From NCBI GenBank assembly GCA_959599615.1, contig CAUGKA010000124.1:1-6242 (forward strand): a stretch of DNA of 6,242 nt, read 5' to 3'. This DNA is from an uncultured Collinsella sp. Its GTDB lineage: Bacteria > Actinomycetota > Coriobacteriia > Coriobacteriales > Coriobacteriaceae. Every line of letters begins with the position of its first letter. Position 1 is the stretch's first letter. Positions 1 through 4,611 of this stretch are shown piece by piece. A program made the translations under genes and the position numbers. The notes beneath the pieces are model-generated. The model was not told the origin of the DNA. It searched no databases and was given only the letters and a program-made list of their open reading frames with translations.

Positions 1-399
1 TGGGAGGATGAGCACGGTCGCATTCCCAAAGACGCTTTCGTCGCCTTCCGCTCCGACTGGTCCAAGCTCGCCGACCTCGAGAACAAGGACGAGGACGGCC
101 ATCCCCACTACCCCGGCTGGAACCTCGACGCCATCAAGTGGCTCGTTGAAGAGCGCAACATCGGCGCCATCGGCCACGAGCCGGCTGACACCGACCCGGC
201 GAGCGTGACCACGCGTGAGGACGCCTACCCCTACCCCGGCGAACAGTACATCCTCTCGGTCGACCGCTATCAGATCGAGGTCATGGACCATCTAGACGAG
301 CTTCCCGCCACGGGCGCCGTCATCTTCTGCACCTTCCCCAAGGTGCGTGATGGCGTCGGATATCCCGCACGTGTCTTTGCGGTCTGCCCCGCGTCATAA
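1..399 (+). CDS. Cyclase-family (kynurenine formamidase-like) hydrolase, 3' end only
   Basis: The reading frame is open from base 1 and gives 132 residues ending in TAA at 397-399; the start lies left of the window. The C-terminal part (ELPATG, VIFCTFPK, then GYPARVFAVCP, about residues 100-130) matches the end of the cyclase/KynB-type metal-dependent hydrolase fold, in which an E-x-L-x-x-L-D-x-x-P segment is followed by a G-x-P-x-R strand. The segment IGAIGHEPADTD (54-65) stands where classical members have a GIDTPSxD motif, so this looks like a divergent subfamily. The conserved glutamate is present (E93), but the His usually about 12 residues before it appears to be Q82 or E81. The HxGTHxDxP metal motif would lie upstream of the window. 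Family members hydrolyse N-formylkynurenine, isatin or related amides and lactones; the substrate here cannot be told. A hairpin terminator follows about 75 bases downstream. Confidence 0.8.
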   Translation, partial: WEDEHGRIPKDAFVAFRSDWSKLADLENKDEDGHPHYPGWNLDAIKWLVEERNIGAIGHEPADTDPASVTTREDAYPYPGEQYILSVDRYQIEVMDHLDELPATGAVIFCTFPKVRDGVGYPARVFAVCPAS

Positions 400-461
400 G
401 TTCCCATGCGTTTGTTCTTCTAAATACGGCCATCCGGTGCACGCGACATGGCCCGGCGGCA

Positions 462-467
462 TACAAT
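462..467 (+). promoter_or_regulatory. Possible -10 element (TACAAT) for the ketopantoate reductase-like gene
   Basis: TACAAT lies about 50 bases upstream of the chosen ATG. No good -35 stands 16-18 bases upstream (best is TGCACG at 438-443). The implied start at about 474 would place the neighbouring hairpin at the very 5' end of the transcript. The support is a single hexamer, so this is a weak call. Confidence 0.3.
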
Positions 468-472
468 CCATC

Positions 473-499
473 AGGCGCCCCATACGCGGGCGCCTTTTT
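473..499 (+). terminator. Rho-independent terminator after the cyclase-family gene
   Basis: An 8-bp perfect stem (473-480 with 488-495, AGGCGCCC/GGGCGCCT) closes a 7-base loop and runs into five T residues (495-499). It lies 73 bases after the upstream stop and only 17 bases before the next start codon, so the terminator and the next gene's ribosome site (GGGGAG, 502-507) almost touch. Confidence 0.75.
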
Positions 500-516
500 A
501 TGGGGAGATGATTCAC

Positions 517-1431
517 ATGCAGATCAACAAGGTCGCCTTCATCGGCAAGGGCGGCGTGGGCCTGCTCTACGGCAGCATGATCGCCCAAGCGCTCGGCAAC
601 GACGCCGTCGAATACGTTATGGACGACGCGCGCTTTGAGCGCCACGCGGGTGATGCGCTCACCGTCAACGGCAAGCCCTGCGCGCTCAAGTCCGTCCGCG
701 CGAGCGAGGCGACGCCCGTCGACCTGGTCATCCTCACGGTCAAGACAACCGGGCTCGATGTGGCGCTCAAAACCCTGGAAAGCGTCGTGGGACCCGACAC
801 GCTGATCGCGTCGCTGTGCAACGGCATCACGAGCGAGCAGAAGATTGCCGAGCGCTTTGGCTGGGAGCACACCGTCCTTGGTATCTGCCAGGGCATGGAC
901 GCCGTATTCCTCAACGGGGAGCTCACCTATACCAATGCCGGCGAGATCCGCTTTGGTGCGGCAGCGGGCACCGACCCCGCAACCGTTATCGCCATCGACG
1001 AGCTCTACACGCGTTGCGGCATCGCCCATACCGTCGAGCGCGACATCGCACATCGCATGTGGGCCAAACTCATGCTCAACGACGGCATCAACCAGACCTG
1101 TATGGCCTACGGCGGCACCTACGGAAGCGCTACGGAGCAGGGCTCCGAGCAGCTCCGCAGTTTTGTCTCCGCCATGCGCGAGACGCTTGCAGTCGCCAAT
1201 GCCGAGGGCATCGAGCTCACCGAGGCAGACCTAACGCAGATGGTGCGTCTCATAAAAGGGCTCGATCCCGCCGGCATGCCCTCGATGGCGCAAGACCGCA
1301 TCGCTCAACGCAGAACCGAGGTCGAGGAATTTGCGGGTACCATCTGCCGCCTCGCGGCCAAGCACGGTATCCAGGTGCCGCAAAACGAATGGCTCTATTC
1401 GCGCATCCGCGAAATCGAGGCCAGCTGGTAA
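517..1431 (+). CDS. 2-dehydropantoate 2-reductase (PanE/ApbA) family oxidoreductase
   Basis: The protein has 304 residues, the usual length for ketopantoate reductases, which reduce 2-dehydropantoate to pantoate with NADPH in vitamin B5/CoA synthesis in the cytosol. The N-terminal Rossmann motif is GKGGVG (10-15). TVKT (74-77) and LCNG (N102) match the cofactor and substrate positions. The C-terminal helical domain carries W-x-K-L-x-x-N-x-x-x-N (K184, N188, N192) and S-M-x-x-D...R-R-T-E-V-E (S256, D260, E268), corresponding to the family's catalytic Lys and substrate-binding Ser/Glu. I chose the ATG at 517 because GGGGAG (502-507) sits 9 bases upstream; the in-frame ATG at 508 touches that site. 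No panB, panC or panD gene is nearby, so the family is sure but the physiological substrate is not. It ends in a strong bidirectional terminator. Confidence 0.88.
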   Translation: MQINKVAFIGKGGVGLLYGSMIAQALGNDAVEYVMDDARFERHAGDALTVNGKPCALKSVRASEATPVDLVILTVKTTGLDVALKTLESVVGPDTLIASLCNGITSEQKIAERFGWEHTVLGICQGMDAVFLNGELTYTNAGEIRFGAAAGTDPATVIAIDELYTRCGIAHTVERDIAHRMWAKLMLNDGINQTCMAYGGTYGSATEQGSEQLRSFVSAMRETLAVANAEGIELTEADLTQMVRLIKGLDPAGMPSMAQDRIAQRRTEVEEFAGTICRLAAKHGIQVPQNEWLYSRIREIEASW

Positions 1432-1464
1432 CGCCGCCGTACCGCATCCAACAGTCTCAATAGC

Positions 1465-1499
1465 AAAAACCGCCGCAAAGGGCACTCCCCTTGCGGCGG
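1465..1499. terminator. Bidirectional terminator between convergent genes
   Basis: A stem pairs 1470-1478 with 1491-1499 (CCGCCGCAA/TTGCGGCGG, 9 bp). After one A/C mismatch it continues with GGG/CCC (1480-1482 with 1487-1489), closing a CACT loop. On the minus strand it runs into TTTTT (complement of 1465-1469), a classic tail for the small membrane-protein gene. On the plus strand it runs into the pyrimidine-rich CTTCCTTCTTC, serving the reductase gene. Confidence 0.85.
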
Positions 1500-1539
1500 C
1501 TTCCTTCTTCATCTATGGGCAAAACCAGCTTCACAACGG

Positions 1540-1746
1540 CTAGCGCCGCACCTGCGGCGTCTCGTCCTCGTCATCGCGGCAAAGGGTCACGCCCGCACTT
1601 CCCAGCAGCGCTGCTGCGATGAGCGCGCCGACCACAATAGGAGCAGCCCCGCACGAGCCCTGCATGCCTGCGACAAACGCAGCTGTAGGGCCAAGACAGC
1701 CAAGTACCAATGCGACGGCGGCGATAGCGATATCTCGAGCGTTCAT
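1540..1746 (-). CDS. Small two-helix membrane protein, unknown function
   Basis: This 68-residue protein belongs to no family I recognise. It has two hydrophobic segments (about residues 6-27 and 35-56) joined by a short turn (MQGSCGAAP), followed by a charged tail (RDDEDETPQVRR). This predicts an inner-membrane hairpin with both ends in the cytoplasm. Cysteines are at 17, 32 and 56. A strong ribosome site, GGAGGA (complement of 1756-1761), lies 9 bases before the ATG, and the gene has its own terminator at 1465-1499, so despite its size it is very likely expressed. The start codon lies inside one arm of a perfect 10-base inverted repeat (1741-1750/1779-1788) that could mask it. The flanking terminator at 1857-1907 suggests it is transcribed alone. 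Confidence 0.7.
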   Translation of the reverse strand: MNARDIAIAAVALVLGCLGPTAAFVAGMQGSCGAAPIVVGALIAAALLGSAGVTLCRDDEDETPQVRR

Positions 1747-1788
1747 GAGACCACTTCCTCCACGAGAAAGACCTTATTTCTCATGAAC
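1741..1788 (-). repeat. Perfect 10-base inverted repeat spanning ribosome site and start codon
   Basis: GTTCATGAGA (1741-1750) and TCTCATGAAC (1779-1788) are exact reverse complements, 28 bases apart. On the minus-strand transcript they could form a 10-bp stem that pairs the start codon (1744-1746) of the 68-residue gene and puts its GGAGGA site in the loop. A second hairpin, GAGAAA/TTTCTC (1764-1769 with 1777-1782), uses bases of the upstream arm, so the two folds exclude each other. The repeat is seen directly; a switch is inference. It could instead be a protein-binding operator. Confidence 0.6.
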
Positions 1789-1856
1789 CAGTGTGCCCCG
1801 CATGCATACGCCCAGCGTACCGCCACGGTAAGGGCTCTGTTAACTCAAACGCACAT

Positions 1857-1907
1857 AAAGAAAGGGCGGCTTTACGTTGCCTAAAAGCTCAGCAAAGACG
1901 CCCGCCC
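1857..1907 (-). terminator. Terminator after the secreted coiled-coil protein gene
   Basis: On the minus strand GGGCGG (complement of 1902-1907) pairs with CCGCCC (complement of 1864-1869). An interrupted inner stem (TTTGC/GTAAA region) continues it, and the outer stem runs into TTTCTTT (complement of 1857-1863). It starts 31 bases after the TAA at 1938-1940. The stem is imperfect but GC-rich at its base with a good T-rich tail. Confidence 0.6.
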
Positions 1908-1937
1908 ATCATGTGCCTATTTTGCTCTGATGGCAGA

Positions 1938-2714
1938 TTACCAACCGGTATAGTAGTCGGTGGTTCCGGCAGCACAGCCGGAGTCATAGACCTTGCACTC
2001 GCCCTTGGAACCGGTAAACGTGGAGCCTTGGGCCTTATCGCCCGCGGCAACGACGTAGTAGCCATCGGAATCGCGCCAAAAGCCCTCGGAATCCTGCGTC
2101 CATTCGCCCGTGCGGTGGTGATACAACACGTTGCTGCTGTAATAAGTCTCGCGGCGGCCGTTATAGTTATTGACGCCGCTCGAGCGCGTCAGACCCGAGC
2201 CGTTCGCGTAATACGCAGCAGACGTGTAAGACAAGCCGGAGCAGGCGTTGTAATACGAAGCCTGGGCGGCCTCGGCGGCCTCGGCCTCGGCTGCGGCGGC
2301 CTCGAGCGCTTCGCGCTTGGCATTCTCAAGCGCAGTGCGCAGCTCATCGAGCTCGGTCGACTTCGTGTCGACCTCCCCCATCGTCAACAGACTACCCGCA
2401 CCGTCGATACAACCCTGCAGCACAGCGCGCTCGTCATCGGTAGCATAGTCGCCATACATATTCATAATGATCTGAGCGCGCATCTCAAGGGAATCGCGCT
2501 TGGCCTCCATCGAGGCGTTCCACTCCTGCATGGAACCATAACCATCGCCGCGATAATCAACGGGCTGTACCAGCGTCGCCTCGGACGGCGTAGATCCAAC
2601 CGTATCGGACAGTGTTGCCGCGTGGGCATCAGTTGCGCCGGCGCCTGCCAAAAGTGCCACGGTCAGAGCGGCGGAAAGGGCAGCGGCTTTCGGTTTTCGT
2701 GAATCGATCCTCAT
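1938..2714 (-). CDS. Secreted alanine-rich coiled-coil protein with a C-terminal Tyr-rich wall-type domain
   Basis: The protein has 258 residues. A basic N-terminus and hydrophobic core (about 5-27) end at AHA|AT (cleavage after about residue 32), a typical Sec signal peptide. A region of about 50-115 is followed by an alanine/glutamate-rich coiled coil (118-152). The C-terminal domain (about 174-258) contains RRETYYSSNVLY, a G-Y-Y-V-V-A-A run (218-224) and KVYDSGC with a final DYYTGW. The YVVAA...G...G.C.VYDSG pattern recalls secreted Gram-positive proteins with a 3D-type or double-psi beta-barrel domain, but I cannot name the family with certainty. Cysteines at 102, 158, 240 and 247 could pair outside the cell. 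The ATG at 2714 is chosen because GGAGGT (complement of 2725-2730) precedes it by 10 bases and the signal peptide starts there; the frame continues upstream to 2948 without a better site. A role in the cell envelope is likely, but enzymatic activity is unproven. Confidence 0.7.
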   Translation of the reverse strand: MRIDSRKPKAAALSAALTVALLAGAGATDAHAATLSDTVGSTPSEATLVQPVDYRGDGYGSMQEWNASMEAKRDSLEMRAQIIMNMYGDYATDDERAVLQGCIDGAGSLLTMGEVDTKSTELDELRTALENAKREALEAAAAEAEAAEAAQASYYNACSGLSYTSAAYYANGSGLTRSSGVNNYNGRRETYYSSNVLYHHRTGEWTQDSEGFWRDSDGYYVVAAGDKAQGSTFTGSKGECKVYDSGCAAGTTDYYTGW

Positions 2715-2808
2715 GTAGCTGGAAACCTCCGTAGTGCGTTTTTGCTGCGTTTGAGCTGCGTGTGATTCGATCGCGCTGCATAGTACCTCGAGCAAATCGC
2801 GACCTGCG

Positions 2809-2844
2809 GTTTTACTCAAAAGGCGCACGTCAATTGCGTAAAAC
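2809..2844. repeat. Inverted repeat GTTTTAC-N22-GTAAAAC upstream of the secreted-protein gene
   Basis: Perfect 7-base arms (2809-2815 and 2838-2844) lie about 25 bases upstream of the possible -10 hexamer (2780-2785). The spacing would suit a dimeric protein bound upstream of a promoter. It may also be chance in this AT-richer stretch. Confidence 0.4.
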
Positions 2845-2880
2845 TCACATCCTCTCAACAGGAGTTTTCCACAACTCAAA

Positions 2881-2983
2881 TGCATAAAGCATGCCAAAAA
2901 CCCTGTAATAGCGCCCTTCCTATGCAAAAAAGACGCCTGCGCAACCATTGCTTGCGCAGGCGCCTTGAGCAGGCATTTATGCA
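2881..2983. repeat. Long-range inverted repeat enclosing the metY terminator
   Basis: TGCATAAA and TGCC (2881-2888, 2892-2895) are complementary to GGCATTTATGCA (2972-2983): 12 pairs interrupted by a 3-base bulge. The terminator hairpin lies within, 17-103 bases further into the fold. The complementarity is visible; no role is known. Confidence 0.4.
2926..2966 (-). terminator. metY: Rho-independent terminator of metY
   Basis: An 11-bp perfect stem (2934-2944 with 2952-2962, containing GCCTGCGC/GCGCAGGC) has a 7-base loop and extends outwards past one mismatch. On the minus strand it is followed by TTTTTT (complement of 2926-2931). It begins 60 bases after the metY stop. There is no T-tract on the plus side, so it works in one direction. 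Confidence 0.9.
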
Positions 2984-3025
2984 GTTATACCTATCGAGTC
3001 GCAAGGGGTCCTTGCACAAGTCGCC

Positions 3026-4336
3026 TTACTCGTCCAGCACGGCGAAGGCCTGCTTCAGATCCCAAATGATGTCCTCGGCGTTCTCGGTACCGATGGAAAG
3101 ACGGATCGTGGAGGGCGTGATGTTCTGCTCGGCGAGCTCCTCGGCAGAGAGCTGGGAGTGCGTGGTGGTAGCCGGGTGCACGACGAGCGACTTGACGTCG
3201 GCCACGTTGGCGAGCAGCGAGAACACCTGCAGATGATCGATGAACTCCCAGGCAGCCTCCTGGCCACCCTTAATCTCAAAGGTGAAGATCGAAGCGCCGC
3301 CGTTGGGGAAGTACTTCTGATAGAGCTCGTGATCGGGGTGCTCAGGCAGGCTCGGGTGGTTCACCTTGGCAACGTGGCTGTCGCCGGCAAGGAACTCAAC
3401 GACCTTCTTGGTGTTCTCGACATGACGGTCAACGCGCAGCGACAGGGTCTCGGTGCCCTGGAGCAGGACCCAGGCGTTGAACGGGCTGATGCAGGCACCC
3501 TCGTCACGCAGCAGGATGGCGCGGACATAGGTTGCGAAGGCGGCGGGACCGGCAGCCTCGGCAAACGAGACGCCATGGTAGGAGGGGTTGGGCTCAGCGA
3601 TCTGGGCGTACTTTCCGCTCGCCTTCCAATCGAAGTTACCGCCGTCGACGATCACACCGCCCAGCGAGGTGCCGTGGCCGCCGATGAACTTGGTTGCGGA
3701 GTGGACAACGATGTTGGCGCCATGCTCCAGCGGACGGAACAGATACGGGGTGCCGAAAGTGTTGTCGACGACAACCGGCAGACCGTGCTTCTTGGCGATC
3801 TCGGAGATGGCGTCGATGTTGGGGATGTCAGAGTTGGGGTTGCCGAGCGTCTCGAGATAGATGACCGTGGTGTTGTCCTTGATGGCACCCTCAACCTCTT
3901 CCAGGTTATGGGCATCGACAAACGTGGTCTCGACGCCAAACTGGGAGAGCGTATGCTCCAGCAGGTTGTAGGAGCCACCGTAGATGGTCTTCTGAGCCAC
4001 CACGTGGTCACCGGCCTGGGCAAGAGCCTGCAGGGTATAGGTGATGGCAGCAGCGCCGGAGGCGACGGCAAGACCTGCCACGCCACCCTCGAGTGCGGCG
4101 ATACGGTCCTCGAAGACGCCCTGGGTGGAGTTGGTCAGACGGCCGTAGATGTTACCGGCGTCGGCAAGACCAAAGCGATCGGCGGCGTGCTGGGAGTTGC
4201 GGAACACATAGCTCGTGGTCTGGTAGATAGGCACGGCGCGGGAGTCGGATGCGGGGTCGGCGCTCTCCTGGCCAACATGAAGCTGCAGGGTATCGAAACC
4301 AAAGGCGTGCTCGGGGTTGTTGATGAACTGGCTCAT
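3026..4336 (-). CDS. metY: O-acetylhomoserine sulfhydrylase / aminocarboxypropyltransferase, PLP-dependent
   Basis: This 436-residue protein has the full length of the MetY branch of the Cys/Met-metabolism PLP enzymes (fold type I). The branch makes homocysteine directly from O-acetylhomoserine and sulfide in the cytosol, and some members also take methanethiol to give methionine. Family landmarks are FDTLQLHVGQ (14-23), IYGR (63-66, phosphate contact with the neighbouring subunit), VVVDNTFGTPYL (188-199, D191 to the PLP pyridine nitrogen), the PLP lysine in HSATKFIGGHG (K216), and PSTIRLSIGTE (408-418, R412 binding the substrate carboxylate). The length and the large insertion before THSQLS (392-397) separate it from cystathionine synthases and lyases. 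The ATG at 4336 is preceded by AAGGAG with 6 bases between. The gene is monocistronic, with its own terminator, a long leader containing a small reading frame, and a divergent LysR regulator. Confidence 0.95.
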   Translation of the reverse strand: MSQFINNPEHAFGFDTLQLHVGQESADPASDSRAVPIYQTTSYVFRNSQHAADRFGLADAGNIYGRLTNSTQGVFEDRIAALEGGVAGLAVASGAAAITYTLQALAQAGDHVVAQKTIYGGSYNLLEHTLSQFGVETTFVDAHNLEEVEGAIKDNTTVIYLETLGNPNSDIPNIDAISEIAKKHGLPVVVDNTFGTPYLFRPLEHGANIVVHSATKFIGGHGTSLGGVIVDGGNFDWKASGKYAQIAEPNPSYHGVSFAEAAGPAAFATYVRAILLRDEGACISPFNAWVLLQGTETLSLRVDRHVENTKKVVEFLAGDSHVAKVNHPSLPEHPDHELYQKYFPNGGASIFTFEIKGGQEAAWEFIDHLQVFSLLANVADVKSLVVHPATTTHSQLSAEELAEQNITPSTIRLSIGTENAEDIIWDLKQAFAVLDE

Positions 4337-4515
4337 GATGATCTCCTTGATCGAACGAAAGTAAATAAATAAGAGAGAAGTAAGTCGCTGTCTCCTGATC
4401 ACGCCGACGGGCGCAAACAGGAGCCCGGCATTCGTCTTGGTAAGCAGTTCATATGCGGTCCTCCTTTTGACATCCCGGTTCCGTGGTCGGCTTAATTACC
4501 TACCGCCTTTGTGTG
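4337..4515 (-). promoter_or_regulatory. metY 5' leader with hairpins; probable attenuation or translational control
   Basis: From the predicted start near 4515 the leader is about 180 nt. It holds a 17-codon frame (4399-4452), a hairpin with arms 4418-4423/4392-4397 (CTCCTG/CAGGAG) and an inner stem 4410-4413/4402-4405 (CGCC/GGCG), then a U-rich stretch (about 4355-4385). The metY ribosome site lies in a GATC-AAGGA-GATC hairpin (4340-4352). The downstream hairpin arm can instead pair with UCUCUU (complement of 4371-4376), and the CTCC of the upstream arm is complementary to the GGAG of the metY ribosome site. GCGGT/ACCGC (complements of 4502-4506 and 4455-4459) can also enclose the leader's first third. 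I see no SAM-I riboswitch core. The pairings are visible; the mechanism is inferred. Confidence 0.5.
4399..4452 (-). CDS. Leader peptide upstream of metY (17 residues, two cysteines)
   Basis: The frame reads MNCLPRRMPGSCLRPSA and stops at TGA (complement of 4399-4401), 62 bases before the metY start. It is preceded by AAAAGGAGGA (complement of 4459-4468), the best Shine-Dalgarno match in the window, 7 bases from the ATG, and lies downstream of the strong metY promoter; this makes translation likely despite its length. Cys codons are at 3 (TGC) and 12 (TGT), and the second overlaps the upstream arm of the leader hairpin. Leader peptides with Cys codons upstream of sulfur-metabolism genes are known in actinobacteria, including mycobacteria, where ribosome stalling reports cysteine supply. 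The likely role here is as a cis-acting sensor for metY. It is not a polycysteine peptide, so the effector could also be Arg, Pro or another signal. Confidence 0.6.
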   Translation of the reverse strand: MNCLPRRMPGSCLRPSA

Positions 4516-4521
4516 TTTTGA

Positions 4522-4550
4522 ATAGTACGAGCATTGTTTCGCTCGGTCAA
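4522..4550 (-). promoter_or_regulatory. metY sigma70-type promoter, TTGACC-17-TACTAT
   Basis: The -35 is TTGACC (complement of 4545-4550) and the -10 is TACTAT (complement of 4522-4527), with exactly 17 bases between: five of six matches in each hexamer and ideal spacing. Transcription should begin near 4515. It is the clearest promoter in the window. Confidence 0.8.
4528..4545. promoter_or_regulatory. Inverted repeat CGAGC-N8-GCTCG inside the metY promoter spacer
   Basis: Arms at 4528-4532 and 4541-4545 fill the spacer between the -35 and -10 and overlap the -35 by one base. A protein bound here would block RNA polymerase or, for a LysR or MerR-like protein, reshape the promoter. The divergent LysR gene makes it the obvious candidate. 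The repeat is short, so chance is possible. Confidence 0.45.
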
Positions 4551-4564
4551 TCACTTAAAAGCGC

Positions 4565-4574
4565 TAACCTGTTA
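4565..4574. promoter_or_regulatory. Palindrome TAAC-CT-GTTA upstream of metY and in front of the LysR gene
   Basis: This palindrome is centred about 55 bases upstream of the predicted metY start, within the range where LysR-type activators bind their recognition site, and 38 bases before the regulator's own ATG. One site could serve metY activation and autorepression. The arms are only 4 bases, so this is a weak call. Confidence 0.3.
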
Positions 4575-4611
4575 TCGGTTTTTTAGATAGCCATCGAAAG
4601 GACGGGCACCG

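Larger units (their letters stand above)
2715..3025. other. Intergenic region between metY and the secreted-protein gene
   Basis: These 311 bases hold no convincing gene on either strand. On the minus strand they contain, in order, the metY terminator (2926-2966), a weaker long-range inverted repeat around it (2881-2895 with 2972-2983), a 7-base inverted repeat (2809-2844), a possible -10 TACTAT (complement of 2780-2785) without a recognisable -35, and the GGAGGT ribosome site of the secreted-protein gene (2725-2730). The promoter of that gene must lie here, but I cannot place it firmly. Confidence 0.6.

Noticed and set aside
394..1053. 219-residue open frame on the minus strand opposite the reductase gene
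   Set aside because: It lies antisense to a gene with clear family motifs, has no ribosome site and shows no domain; it follows from GC-rich codon bias.
1791..2702. 303-residue open frame on the plus strand opposite the secreted-protein gene
   Set aside because: The minus strand has a signal peptide, a strong ribosome site and a terminator; the plus frame has none and is low-complexity.
2865..2873. TTTTCCACA, matching the relaxed DnaA-box consensus TTWTNCACA
   Set aside because: A single site with no cluster, no AT-rich unwinding region and no replication genes nearby; expected by chance.
2715..2948. N-terminal extension of the secreted-protein gene to an ATG at 2948
   Set aside because: The extension would bury the signal peptide 78 residues in, and GGAGGT stands correctly before the ATG at 2714.
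3158..4372. 404-residue open frame on the plus strand opposite metY
   Set aside because: It is antisense to an enzyme with all PLP-site motifs; the Gly/Val/Asp-rich composition is typical of a reverse-strand shadow.
4337..4515. SAM-type riboswitch in the metY leader
   Set aside because: I find none of the conserved core sequences of the SAM-I class and no recognisable core of other SAM classes; a covariance-model search (Infernal with Rfam) would settle it.
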